A stretch of DNA of 16,113 bases from F1-20-MAGs119 sp040401695 (GCA_040401695.1 JBBANY010000052.1:1-16113); one strand, 5' to 3'. Positions 1-7,085 are shown, numbered from the stretch's first letter. Notes: generated by a model from the sequence alone, not told the origin. Numbers and translations: made by a program.

Positions 1-347
1 CACCCACCGCGGCACAGTTGACCGAGGCGGTGCGCGAGTGGCTGGAGAGCCAGGTGATGCCGAACGTTTCGGGGGCGATGCAGTTCCACGCGCGTGTCGC
101 CGTGAACGTTCTGGCAATGGTGGAACGCGAGATCGAGTTCGGTCCCGCGCAGGCGGAACGGCACAGGGCGGGCCTTGTCGATCTGGGTTGTGCCGATGAC
201 GCGGAACTCGCGCGCCGAATTCGCGAGGGTGCGTTCGATGCCGGCGGGGTCGAATCGGCCGGCGTTGTGCGAGCCGACGTCGAGGCGTTCGTCTTCGATT
301 CGGTCGTCGACAAACTGCGCGTGGCGAACCCGAAGTACCTGCGCTGA
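1..347 (+). CDS. DUF6285 family protein, 5' end cut by the window
   Basis: The frame is open from base 3 (codons read PTAAQLTEAVREWL) to a TGA at 345-347, giving 114 visible residues. The opening PTAAQL-EAVREWLE, the central MQFHARVAVNVLAMVEREIE and the ending DKLRVANPKYLR match my memory of DUF6285, a small soluble helical family. It is usually found beside an aminoglycoside-phosphotransferase-like kinase and an acyl-CoA dehydrogenase, so those genes may lie just upstream. The biochemical role is unknown. Because PTAAQL sits near the N-terminus in relatives, probably only the first few codons are missing. There is no signal peptide or membrane segment in what is visible. It ends 6 nt from the convergent rlmN stop, leaving no room for a terminator between the two. 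Family assignment is from recognition only. Confidence 0.7.
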   Translation, partial: PTAAQLTEAVREWLESQVMPNVSGAMQFHARVAVNVLAMVEREIEFGPAQAERHRAGLVDLGCADDAELARRIREGAFDAGGVESAGVVRADVEAFVFDSVVDKLRVANPKYLR

Positions 348-353
348 GGCGAC

Positions 354-1412
354 TCAGTCGTCGGTGCGGCCGAACCGCACCGGGGTGATGGTCTGACCTG
401 CGGCAAGCTGGCCACATGCGGCGTCGATGTCGGTGCCGCGGTTGCGGCGCACGGTCGCATTGACGCCGAGGCCAATCAGAATGTCGGCGAATTCGCGCAC
501 GCGCTGGGGTGACGAACCGCGCGTCGGCCAACCCGGCGTGGGGTTCAGTGGAATCAGATTCACGTGGGCGTTCGGCCGCAGTCGTTTGCACAGTCGGGCG
601 AGTTCGTTTGCATCGCGTTGGGTGTCGTTCACGCGGTCGATGAGGGCCCATTCGAAGCTCACGCGGCGGCGACGCTCGATGAGGTAGTCGTTGCATGCGG
701 CGACGAGGTCGTCGATCGGGTAGCGCTTGTTGATCGGGACGAGTTCGTTGCGCAGTTCGTCGCGCGCGGCGTGAAGCGACACGGCAAGGTTGACGGGAAG
801 TGGCCACTCGGCCAGTTGGCGAATCCCGGGGATGATGCCGACCGTGCTCACCGTCAGGTGGCGCGCCGAGATGCCGATGTCATCATGAATGCGTTCGACA
901 GCGGAGCGAGTGGCGGCCTCGTTGGCAAGGGGCTCACCCATTCCCATGAAGACGATGTTCGAGACGCGACGGCCGATTTCCCTGGCGCGTCGGGCCGCTT
1001 TCACGACCTGCTCCACGATTTCGCCCGACGTGAGGTGGCGGTTGAAACCGGCCTGTCCCGTTGCGCAAAATCCGCAGGCCATCGCGCATCCCGCTTGGGT
1101 GCTGACGCACACCGTCGCGCGATCGGGGTAGAGCATGAGAACGGTTTCGATGGGGTGGCCACCCTCGCGCAGGTTCCAGAGGAATTTCACGGTGTCGCCG
1201 GTTGCGTCGGTGCTCTCGGTCTTCCACAGCAGTGATTCGGGCAGGGCGGTTGCGAGGTCGTTGCGTGCAGCAACGGGGAGGTTCGTGATGTCGCCGGGTG
1301 ACCGAAGTTGTTCGTAGAGGGCCTGCCACACCTGCTTGACCCGGTACGCGGGCTGGCCGGCGAGCACGCGAGCGATGTCGTCGGTCGTGGCGTCGTAGAG
1401 GGTGGTGTTCAC
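354..1412 (-). CDS. rlmN: RlmN, dual-specificity 23S rRNA/tRNA adenine C2-methyltransferase (radical SAM)
   Basis: This is a 352-residue protein, normal for RlmN, which methylates C2 of A2503 in 23S rRNA and A37 in some tRNAs. The radical-SAM motif CAMACGFC supplies cysteines 109, 113 and 116 for the 4Fe-4S cluster. GMGEP lies at 157-161 (SAM binding), and the C-terminal GTDIDAACGQLA places Cys333 where the family has its second catalytic cysteine. The N-terminal 60 or so residues (YRVKQVWQALYEQLRSPGDITNLP) are the usual RlmN accessory domain. The start is a GTG at 1412, whose GTGA overlaps the TGA of mshD (1409-1411), so it is probably translated by coupling behind mshD. The frame stays open upstream to 1976, but that part is the shadow of mshD. 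The stop is TGA at 356-354. All key residues are present. Confidence 0.96.
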   Translation of the reverse strand: MNTTLYDATTDDIARVLAGQPAYRVKQVWQALYEQLRSPGDITNLPVAARNDLATALPESLLWKTESTDATGDTVKFLWNLREGGHPIETVLMLYPDRATVCVSTQAGCAMACGFCATGQAGFNRHLTSGEIVEQVVKAARRAREIGRRVSNIVFMGMGEPLANEAATRSAVERIHDDIGISARHLTVSTVGIIPGIRQLAEWPLPVNLAVSLHAARDELRNELVPINKRYPIDDLVAACNDYLIERRRRVSFEWALIDRVNDTQRDANELARLCKRLRPNAHVNLIPLNPTPGWPTRGSSPQRVREFADILIGLGVNATVRRNRGTDIDAACGQLAAGQTITPVRFGRTDD

Positions 1413-2317
1413 CTGACGTCGCCCACGAAAGCGCGCTCGCGGTACACCGGAGCAAAACCGAGCTTGCGGTACATGGTGACGGCCGCCTCGTTGTTGGTGT
1501 CGACGTAGAGCATGCCCGTCGTTGCGCCGTGCGCTACGAGCCAGTCGAGACCTGCAATCGTGAGCTTCGATCCGAGACCGCGTCCTGCGAAAGCGGGATC
1601 CGCCGCGATGACGTAGATCTCGCCGACAGAGCCGGGGTGCATCTTCGTCCAGCAGAACCCGGCGATCGCACCGTCGATTTCGGCGATGCGGAATCCGTCG
1701 GCGTCGAACCATGGTTCGCGCGTGCGTGCAGTGAGGGTGTCGATGTCCCAGTCGCCTTGTTCGGCATGGCTGGCAAAGGCGCGGTTGTTGACGTCGAGCC
1801 ACGCCGCGGCATCGTCGGGGAATGAAAAGCCTCGCGTGAAGCCGGGTTCGATGCGGTTGGAAATATCGGTGTCGAGCGGAAGCGGCCGACGCATCTGGAA
1901 CAGTTCGCGACCCGGGTGCAGGCCGGTCTTTTCGGCAAGTTCGAAGTAGATCGCGGATGGTTCGAACACCCACCAATGCACATGGCCGCCGCCCTCGCTG
2001 CGCACCACGTCGAGCGCGGCATCGAGCATTTCAGGGCCGATCGCGGCCATGTCGTAGCGGTGGTGCGGGTGGACGACGAGGTCGAGGCTCCAGCTGTCGT
2101 TGCCGCGCGAGACCTGTGCGTAGGCAACGGGGTGGTCGTGGTCGTCTTCCCAGCCGATGATCGCGGCAAAACCCTTGCGGCCACCCTGGCGGAGGTCGAG
2201 CCACAGGTGGTCGGAGAGTGCGCGGTGCCCGTCGGCGCGTTCGGCAGCCTCGAGGAGGCCGTTCACGACTTCGAAGCCCTCGGCATCGATGTTCCGGCGG
2301 ATCTCGAGGCGCAGCAC
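1409..2317 (-). CDS. mshD: Mycothiol synthase (tandem GNAT acetyltransferase)
   Basis: This 302-residue tandem-GNAT protein matches MshD, which acetylates the cysteinyl amine of Cys-GlcN-Ins to finish mycothiol, the actinobacterial low-molecular-weight thiol. Shared family blocks are LFQMRRPLP (about 139-147), VNNRAFASHAEQGDW (176-190), FCWTKMHPG (221-229), GEIYVIAADP (232-241) and MYRKLGF (282-288). The C-terminal GNAT domain has an intact acetyl-CoA loop, RGLGSKL (246-252). In the N-terminal domain the equivalent place after LVVHP reads HHRYDMAAIGPEM and lacks the R/Q-x-x-G-x-G pattern. I chose the GTG at 2317 because its N-terminus lines up with known MshD and a -10 box, TACCCT, sits 6 nt upstream; an ATG at 2368 would add 17 residues and overlap the nth start. 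It is the first gene of a two-gene unit with rlmN and is divergent from nth. Confidence 0.92.
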   Translation of the reverse strand: MLRLEIRRNIDAEGFEVVNGLLEAAERADGHRALSDHLWLDLRQGGRKGFAAIIGWEDDHDHPVAYAQVSRGNDSWSLDLVVHPHHRYDMAAIGPEMLDAALDVVRSEGGGHVHWWVFEPSAIYFELAEKTGLHPGRELFQMRRPLPLDTDISNRIEPGFTRGFSFPDDAAAWLDVNNRAFASHAEQGDWDIDTLTARTREPWFDADGFRIAEIDGAIAGFCWTKMHPGSVGEIYVIAADPAFAGRGLGSKLTIAGLDWLVAHGATTGMLYVDTNNEAAVTMYRKLGFAPVYRERAFVGDVR

Positions 2318-2323
2318 TCCGTC

Positions 2324-2329
2324 AGGGTA
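2324..2329 (-). promoter_or_regulatory. Predicted leaderless -10 box of mshD-rlmN
   Basis: Read on the minus strand the hexamer is TACCCT, followed by 6 nt (GACGGA) and the GTG at 2317. The spacing puts transcription start on the start codon. No good -35 element is visible. It supports 2317 over 2368 as the mshD start. Confidence 0.55.
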
Positions 2330-2352
2330 CCGCCGCCGCGTCGGGTGCTGGG

Positions 2353-2358
2353 TAGTGT
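2353..2358 (+). promoter_or_regulatory. Predicted leaderless -10 box of nth
   Basis: TAGTGT lies 8 nt before the ATG at 2367, consistent with a leaderless transcript. It faces away from the mshD box; only 49 nt separate the two start codons. Confidence 0.5.
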
Positions 2359-2366
2359 CGCCGCAC

Positions 2367-3019
2367 ATGGGCAAGCCTCGGTCGGCAGCATCGCGCGCAA
2401 AGGTCGTGGCCGAGCGTCTGGCGGTGGAATTCCCCGAGGCACGTTGCGAACTCGACCATCGCAACGCCTTCGAACTGCTCGCCGCGACGATTCTCTCGGC
2501 GCAGTGCACCGATGCCCGAGTCAACATGGTGACACCCGCATTGTTCGACGCATTCCCGACACCCGAGGACCTTGCGAATGCCGACGTCTCACGTGTCGAG
2601 GAACTCGTGCGCTCGACGGGCTTCTATGCGTCGAAGGCGAAGAACCTCATCGGCATGGCGCGTGCATTGATCGACCGCTACGACGGCGAGGTGCCGCGCG
2701 AACTGGAAGATCTCGTGACGTTGCCAGGTGTCGGACGCAAGACGGGAAACGTCGTGCGCAGCGTCGTGTTCGACCTGCCCGGCCTTCCCGTCGACACGCA
2801 CGTCGGGCGGTTGTCGCGCCGCTNNNNNNNNNNTTGGGTCTGACGACGCAAGAGGACCCCGTCAAGGTGGAGCTCGAGTTGAACAAGTTCCTTCCACCCG
2901 AAGAGTGGGGCCGGTTCAGTTTGCGCCTCATCCTCCACGGTCGTCGCACGTGCGATGCCCGCAAGCCGAAGTGTCGCGATTGCGTGCTTCTCGACATCTG
3001 CCCATCCGCGAACCCCTAG
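2367..3019 (+). CDS. nth: Endonuclease III (base-excision repair), interrupted by an assembly gap
   Basis: This DNA glycosylase/AP lyase removes oxidised pyrimidines. Before the gap there are 152 codons: LLAATILSAQCTDARVN (38-54), the helix-hairpin-helix LPGVGRKTGN (119-128) with catalytic Lys125, and VDTH (142-145) with catalytic Asp143. After the gap come EDPVKVE, LILHGRRTC and the C-x6-C-x2-C-x5-C iron-sulphur ligands in CDARKPKCRDCVLLDIC. The two halves are in different frames across ten Ns (2824-2833). Counting residues from VDTH to the following VE gives 20, the same as I recall for E. coli and M. tuberculosis Nth, if nothing is missing and the T before the Ns is the first T after them. 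On that reading the protein is 213 aa and intact, and the frameshift is an artefact. The stop is TAG at 3017-3019. It is divergent from mshD. Confidence 0.95.
2824..2833. other. Assembly gap of 10 Ns inside nth
   Basis: Ten undetermined bases join CGCCGCT on the left to TTGGGTCTG on the right. The length is probably a placeholder. The reading frame of nth is restored by joining the flanks with a one-T overlap, so the gap most likely conceals no sequence. Confidence 0.95.
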
Positions 3020-3061
3020 TTGCTGTATCCCCAGTCACCGAACCCCAGAGAACCGAACCAC

Positions 3062-3295
3062 ATGGCGAAATCAAACGGCACACCGCGCAACGAAACCCTC
3101 ATGGCGTTGCGCAACGAACTCGAGGCGTTCGGCGAGACCCTGAACCGCACGCGCGACCGGGCCGTCGACCTGGAGAACCGTCCGGGTGTTCGCCAGCAGG
3201 AGGACATCCACCGCGCGATCGTCGAAATTGCGCGCTCCGTGGATTCGGCGCGCAAGGCCGTCGATCGGGCGCTCAAAATAGCCAAGAACACCTGA
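3062..3295 (+). CDS. Small hypothetical helical protein (77 aa)
   Basis: I do not recognise this gene. From the ATG at 3062 it encodes 77 residues, highly charged and without cysteine, aromatic clusters, signal peptide or membrane segment. Hydrophobic residues recur with roughly heptad spacing in LMALRNELEAFGETL and again in IHRAIVEIARSV and ARKAVDRALKIAK, suggesting two amphipathic helices that could form a hairpin or coiled coil. The frame also stays open upstream to a TTG at 3020, but the stretch 3020-3061 is proline-rich on translation and looks non-coding. There is no TANNNT box close to the start, so it is probably read from the nth transcript 42 nt upstream; CAGAG about 12 nt before the ATG is a weak ribosome-binding site. 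It ends 23 nt before hisC. That it is a real gene is likely but not certain. Confidence 0.6.
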   Translation: MAKSNGTPRNETLMALRNELEAFGETLNRTRDRAVDLENRPGVRQQEDIHRAIVEIARSVDSARKAVDRALKIAKNT

Positions 3296-3306
3296 GTCGC
3301 CCTCGG

Positions 3307-3312
3307 TAGCGT
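3307..3312 (+). promoter_or_regulatory. Predicted leaderless -10 box of the his operon
   Basis: TAGCGT lies 6 nt before the GTG of hisC at 3319, placing transcription start at or next to the start codon. The identical hexamer and spacing occur before the SnoaL-like gene on the other strand (7566-7561). No clear -35 is seen, and there is no leader that could hold an attenuator or T-box. Confidence 0.6.
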
Positions 3313-3318
3313 TGTCAC

Positions 3319-4380
3319 GTGACGCGAATCCCCCTGCGCAGCGATCTCCGGGCTCTGTCCGGCTATCACTCGCCGCAGGTCGACGTCCCGGTTCGTCTCA
3401 ACACCAACGAGGCACCCTTCGCGCCGCCGGCCGCGTGGCTCGACGAGATTGCGTCGGCCGCACGCGACATCGACTGGAACCGCTATCCCGACCGCGCCGC
3501 CACCGAACTGCGCGAAGGCATCGCGGCGTTGCACGGCGTTTCAGCCGAGCAGGTTTTCGTCGCCAACGGCTCGAACGAGGTTCTGCAGTCGATTCTCCTC
3601 GCGTATTCGGGCGCGGGCCGCAACGTCACGATGTTCTCGCCGACCTACCAGATGCACGCGCAGATTGCCCGAGTCGTCGGTGCAACCGTCGTCGAGGGCA
3701 AGCGCAACGTCGACTTCACCCTCGACCGCGCCGAGATCGAGCGCGTCGTCGCCGAATCGAAGCCCGCGGTGTCGTTCATCTGTTCGCCGAACAATCCGAC
3801 GGGCACCGTCGAACCCCGCGAAAACGTCGAGGCGATGCTGTCGTGTGCCCCCGGCGTGGTCGTGGTCGACGAGGCCTATGCGCAGTTCTCGCCGTGGTCG
3901 GCGATGGAACTCGTCAACGACGACACGCCGTTGGTCGTCACGCGCACGTTTTCGAAGACTTGGTCGATGGCCGCGGCACGTCTCGGATACCTGGTCGGTC
4001 CGCGCTGGTTGGTTTCCGACATGGAAGCCGTCGTGTTGCCGTACCACCTCGACGCGTTCAAGCAGCGAGCCGGTCTGCTGGCGCTGAAATTCGTCGGTGA
4101 CATGGAATCGCGCGTGCGCGACATCGTCGCGGGTCGCGACCGCATCACCGCGGCATTCGAATCCCTGCCCGTCACGTGGTGGCCGAGCGGCGCCAATTTC
4201 GTGCTGTTCCGGCCCGAGTCGATGTCGGGCAAAGCCGTCTGGCAGGGGCTTCTCGACCGTGGGGTGCTCGTGCGTGACTGCAGTGGCTGGGCCGGACTCG
4301 ACAATTGTCTGCGCGTCACCGTCGGCACGGCCGAGGAGAACGAGGTCTTCGTCGCTGCATTGAAAGAGGTACTGGCATGA
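3319..4380 (+). CDS. hisC: Histidinol-phosphate aminotransferase
   Basis: This 353-residue PLP enzyme of the class I/II aminotransferase fold converts imidazole-acetol phosphate and glutamate to histidinol phosphate. Seen motifs are RLNTNEAPF near the N-terminus, NGSNEVLQ (cofactor phosphate binding), CSPNNPTG, DEAYAQF with the pyridine-N Asp, and TFSKTWSMAAARLGY, in which Lys213 should form the Schiff base. The C-terminal GLDNCLRVTVGT carries the substrate carboxylate Arg. The GTG start at 3319 is fixed by the -10 box just before it and by the conserved N-terminus. It opens a five-gene his block; its TGA (4378-4380) overlaps the hisB ATG. In many actinobacteria hisD precedes hisC; here the gene before it is an unrelated 77-aa ORF, and hisD is not in the window. 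No oddity in the sequence. Confidence 0.96.
   Translation: MTRIPLRSDLRALSGYHSPQVDVPVRLNTNEAPFAPPAAWLDEIASAARDIDWNRYPDRAATELREGIAALHGVSAEQVFVANGSNEVLQSILLAYSGAGRNVTMFSPTYQMHAQIARVVGATVVEGKRNVDFTLDRAEIERVVAESKPAVSFICSPNNPTGTVEPRENVEAMLSCAPGVVVVDEAYAQFSPWSAMELVNDDTPLVVTRTFSKTWSMAAARLGYLVGPRWLVSDMEAVVLPYHLDAFKQRAGLLALKFVGDMESRVRDIVAGRDRITAAFESLPVTWWPSGANFVLFRPESMSGKAVWQGLLDRGVLVRDCSGWAGLDNCLRVTVGTAEENEVFVAALKEVLA
4365..4370 (+). promoter_or_regulatory. Ribosome-binding site of hisB
   Basis: AGAGGT ends 6 nt before the hisB ATG, inside the hisC coding sequence. Internal genes of this operon have such sites, in contrast to the leaderless first genes. Confidence 0.6.
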
Positions 4381-4970
4381 GTCGCACCGCAACCGTGGAA
4401 CGCACCACCAAGGAAACGAGCATCACCGTCGAGTTGAACATCGACGGTCAGGGTTCGGCCGAGGTGTCGACGGGCATTCCCTTCTACGACCACATGATCG
4501 ACCAGGTTGCACGCCACGGTGGTTTCGACCTGAAACTCGTCGCCAAGGGCGACCTGCACATCGACACGCATCACACCGTCGAAGACGTTGCTCTCGCGTT
4601 GGGCGAGGCGTTCCGCAAGGCGGTCGGCGACCGCGCGGGTGTTCGTCGCTTCTCGAGTGGTCGCTATCCGCTCGACGAGGCAGTCGTCGACATCGTCCTC
4701 GACCTCTCGGGTCGGCCGTTCGTGTACTGGGAGGTGCCGATTCCCGAGTGCCTGCCCCTCGGCAACCCCGCGTTCGACCCGAACCTTGCCGAGCACGCCA
4801 TCTCGTCGTTCGCCACTGCGGCCAACATCACGCTGCACGTGACGCTCGTGCGCGGCAGCAACGTGCACCACATCGTCGAGGCGGCATTCAAGGGTCTCGG
4901 CAGGTCGCTGCGCGATGCCGTGCGCATCGAAGGTGGGGGAGTTCCCTCGACGAAGGGTGTGCTTGCATGA
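4377..4970 (+). CDS. hisB: Imidazoleglycerol-phosphate dehydratase (monofunctional)
   Basis: This 197-residue, single-domain IGPD lacks the N-terminal histidinol phosphatase domain of the enterobacterial fusion. It dehydrates imidazole glycerol phosphate to imidazole acetol phosphate, using a manganese centre held by histidines. The paired metal-binding motifs are visible: FYDHMIDQVARHGGFDL, then DTHHTVEDVALALGEAF, and in the second half YPLDEAVVDIVLDLSGRP, EHAISSFA and HHIVEAAFKGLGRSLRDA. The C-terminus IPSTKG-type ending is present as VPSTKGVLA. The start ATG at 4377 sits in an ATGA overlap with hisC and has a good upstream AGAGGT. Its own TGA (4968-4970) overlaps the hisH ATG. Length and motifs are fully typical. 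Confidence 0.97.
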   Translation: MSRTATVERTTKETSITVELNIDGQGSAEVSTGIPFYDHMIDQVARHGGFDLKLVAKGDLHIDTHHTVEDVALALGEAFRKAVGDRAGVRRFSSGRYPLDEAVVDIVLDLSGRPFVYWEVPIPECLPLGNPAFDPNLAEHAISSFATAANITLHVTLVRGSNVHHIVEAAFKGLGRSLRDAVRIEGGGVPSTKGVLA

Positions 4971-5593
4971 CGGCTCCGCTCGTCGCGGTGCTCGACTACG
5001 GAATCGGCAACCTCAGTTCGGCGCAAAAGGCCCTCGTTCGGATGGGTGCCGACGCGCGACTCACGCGTGACGCAGGTCTGGTGGTCGACGCCGACGGTGT
5101 GGTGCTGCCGGGCGTCGGGGCATTCGGTGCCTGCATGGACGCGCTGCGCAGTGCGGGCCTCGAGTCGGTGGTGCATTCAGCGGTCGAATCGAGCCGGCCG
5201 TTTCTCGGCATCTGCGTCGGGATGCAGATGCTGTTCGACGGAAGCGACGAGGATCCCTCGCACCGCGGCCTCGGCCTGATTCCCGGACGAGTGACGGCAA
5301 TTCCCGACACCGTGCGCAAACCACAGATGCAGTGGAACGAACTGCGCGTGCGCGCAGACGATCCGCTGTTCGCCGGACTGCCCGCGACGCCGTGGGTGTA
5401 TTTCGTGCATTCCTATTCCGCCCGGCCGGCCGACCCGGGCGTCGTCGTTGCGACGTGTGACTATGGCGCAGAACTGACCGCGGTGGTGCGACGTGGAAAC
5501 TTGGTTGCCACCCAGTTCCACCCCGAGAAGTCGGCCACCGATGGGCTGGCGATTCTCGGCAACTTCGTGAAGTCGTGCCGGAGCACACGATGA
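4967..5593 (+). CDS. hisH: Imidazole glycerol phosphate synthase, glutaminase subunit
   Basis: This 208-residue class I glutamine amidotransferase releases ammonia from glutamine and passes it to HisF. The N-terminus LDYGIGNLSSAQKAL is characteristic. The nucleophile Cys83 lies in LGICVGMQMLF, and His185 and Glu187 in QFHPEKS complete the triad. LPGVGAFG (48-55) is the usual oxyanion-region loop, and WNELR and FVHSY are the expected interface blocks. The ATG at 4967 overlaps the hisB stop, preceded by GAAGGG at 4952-4957. The TGA at 5591-5593 overlaps the hisA ATG. Its partner HisF is encoded two genes downstream, as commonly found. Confidence 0.97.
   Translation: MTAPLVAVLDYGIGNLSSAQKALVRMGADARLTRDAGLVVDADGVVLPGVGAFGACMDALRSAGLESVVHSAVESSRPFLGICVGMQMLFDGSDEDPSHRGLGLIPGRVTAIPDTVRKPQMQWNELRVRADDPLFAGLPATPWVYFVHSYSARPADPGVVVATCDYGAELTAVVRRGNLVATQFHPEKSATDGLAILGNFVKSCRSTR
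5580..5583 (+). promoter_or_regulatory. Ribosome-binding site that fixes the hisA start
   Basis: GGAG lies 6 nt before the ATG at 5590. It favours that start over an in-frame GTG at 5575, which would add five residues. Confidence 0.5.
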
Positions 5594-6324
5594 CGGGCTT
5601 CATTGTCTTTCCCGCGATCGACCTGAGGGGTGGCAACGTCGTGCGCCTGCGTCAGGGCGACTACGCCGATGAAACCGTGTACGGCGACGACCCGCTGGCG
5701 GTTGCCGAGTCGTTCGTCGCCGCGGGTGCGACGTGGGTGCACATGGTCGACCTCGACGCCGCAAAGGGCGACGCGGCGGTGAACCGGCCCGTCATTTCGC
5801 GTGTCGCATCGGCACTCGAAGGAAGGGCACGGTTGCAGGTGGGTGGTGGAGTGCGTGGGGTGTCCGATGCCGCTGCGTTGGCCGCGGCGGGAGTCGCGCG
5901 CGTTGTCATGGGCTCGGCCGCGGTGCGCGAGCCGGCGCTGGTCGCCGAGGTGACGGCACGAGTTGGTGTTGCGGTGGCGGTCGGACTCGACCATCGAGGA
6001 GGGGTCCTCGCAACCGAAGGGTGGACCCAATCCTCCGGCGTCGGCCTCGCCGAAGCTCTCGGCGCGTACCCCACGGCAGCGTGCGCGGTGATCACCGACA
6101 TCTCCCGCGACGGAATGCTCGTGGGTCCCGACATCGAGGGGCTGACGAATGCGGCGCGCAGCGCACCGATGCCCGTGGTCGCCAGCGGCGGGGTGGGCAG
6201 CATCGACGACATCGTCGCGCTCGCCTCGATTCCCAACATCGAAGGTGTCATCACGGGGAAGGCAATTTACGAGGGTCGTTTCACGCTGGGCGAGGCGCTG
6301 CGGGCACTGGAGTCGGGTCGATGA
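5590..6324 (+). CDS. hisA: ProFAR isomerase HisA (classical type)
   Basis: This 244-residue (beta-alpha)8 barrel carries out the Amadori rearrangement of ProFAR to PRFAR. Asp11 in FPAIDLRGG and Asp170 in ITDISRDGM are the catalytic pair. HMVDLDAAKGD, LQVGGGVRG, VGLDHRG, TEGW, VVASGGVG and VITGKAIYEGRF mark the barrel strands and the phosphate-binding loops. Many actinobacteria have PriA here, which also does the TrpF reaction and reads, from memory, ELSGGIRDD and RGWETDGGDL at two of these places. This protein instead has LQVGGGVR and TEGWTQSSGVGL, which look like ordinary HisA, so a separate trpF would be expected elsewhere. The start at 5590 (ATGA overlap with hisH, GGAG upstream) is preferred to GTG 5575. 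It ends in an ATGA overlap with hisF. Confidence 0.94.
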   Translation: MTGFIVFPAIDLRGGNVVRLRQGDYADETVYGDDPLAVAESFVAAGATWVHMVDLDAAKGDAAVNRPVISRVASALEGRARLQVGGGVRGVSDAAALAAAGVARVVMGSAAVREPALVAEVTARVGVAVAVGLDHRGGVLATEGWTQSSGVGLAEALGAYPTAACAVITDISRDGMLVGPDIEGLTNAARSAPMPVVASGGVGSIDDIVALASIPNIEGVITGKAIYEGRFTLGEALRALESGR

Positions 6325-7085
6325 ACGTTGCCCGCGTCATTCCGTGTCTCGACGTCACCGACGGCCGCGTGGTGAAGGGCATCAACTTCGTCGGGCTGCG
6401 CGACGCCGGTGACCCGGTCGAACTGGCCGCGCGCTACGACGCCGAGGGTGCCGACGAGTTGGTGTTTCTCGACATCACTGCGTCGTCCGACAACCGTCGC
6501 ACCACGATCGACATGGTGGAACGGGTGGCGAACGAGGTGTTCATTCCCTTCACCGTCGGCGGGGGAATCCGCACACTCGAAGATGCCCGATCGATGTTGC
6601 GTGCCGGTGCCGACAAGGTCAGTGTCAACACATCCGCGGTGCAGCGTCCCGAGCTCATTTCCGAAATCGCGGCCGAGTTCGGCGTTCAGTGCTGCGTCTG
6701 TGCGGTCGACGCCAAGCGTCGTGTCGACGGTGCCGGTTGGGAAGTCTTCCTGCACGGTGGGCGGACACCCACCGGTATCGATGCGATCGAGTGGGCGGCC
6801 GATGCTGTGCGTCGCGGCGCGGGTGAGATCCTTCTCACCTCGATGGATCGCGATGGAACGCGTGAGGGTTTCGACATCGAACTCACGCGGGCGGTGTGCG
6901 ATGCCGTGAACGTTCCCGTCATTGCGAGCGGAGGCGTCGGCACCCTCCGCCATCTCGTCGATGGTGTGACGTTGGGTGGGGCGAGCGGGGTTCTTGCAGC
7001 GTCGATCTTCCACTTCGGCGAGCACACCGTCGCCGAAGCGAAGGCGGCGATGTCGGCGGCCGGCGTTCGCGTGCGGCCCGCCTAG
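6321..7085 (+). CDS. hisF: Imidazole glycerol phosphate synthase, cyclase subunit
   Basis: This 254-residue (beta-alpha)8 barrel uses ammonia from HisH to turn PRFAR into imidazole glycerol phosphate and AICAR. Catalytic Asp11 is in VIPCLDVTDGRVVKG and Asp130 in CAVDAKRR. FLDITAS, TVGGGIRTLEDA, KVSVNTSAV, LLTSMDRDGT and VIASGGVGT are standard HisF blocks, including both phosphate-binding loops. The ATG at 6321 overlaps the hisA stop and has GGAG at 6309-6312. The TAG stop (7083-7085) shares the palindrome CTAG with a TAG on the opposite strand. Its last 167 bp are overlapped by the antisense extension of the SnoaL-like ORF. It ends the first his block; hisI follows only after the divergent SnoaL/groES region. 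Confidence 0.97.
   Translation: MNVARVIPCLDVTDGRVVKGINFVGLRDAGDPVELAARYDAEGADELVFLDITASSDNRRTTIDMVERVANEVFIPFTVGGGIRTLEDARSMLRAGADKVSVNTSAVQRPELISEIAAEFGVQCCVCAVDAKRRVDGAGWEVFLHGGRTPTGIDAIEWAADAVRRGAGEILLTSMDRDGTREGFDIELTRAVCDAVNVPVIASGGVGTLRHLVDGVTLGGASGVLAASIFHFGEHTVAEAKAAMSAAGVRVRPA

Noticed and set aside
1413..1976. N-terminal extension of rlmN to 540 residues
   Set aside because: The extra part is Arg/His-rich shadow of mshD; RlmN length and the GTGA overlap support a start at 1412.
2324..2843. nth as a frameshifted pseudogene
   Set aside because: The frame change coincides exactly with the N run, and both halves are fully conserved; an assembly artefact explains it.
3296..3318. Histidine attenuator or T-box leader before hisC
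   Set aside because: The gap is 23 nt with a -10 box ending 6 nt before the start; there is no leader, no run of His codons and no stem.
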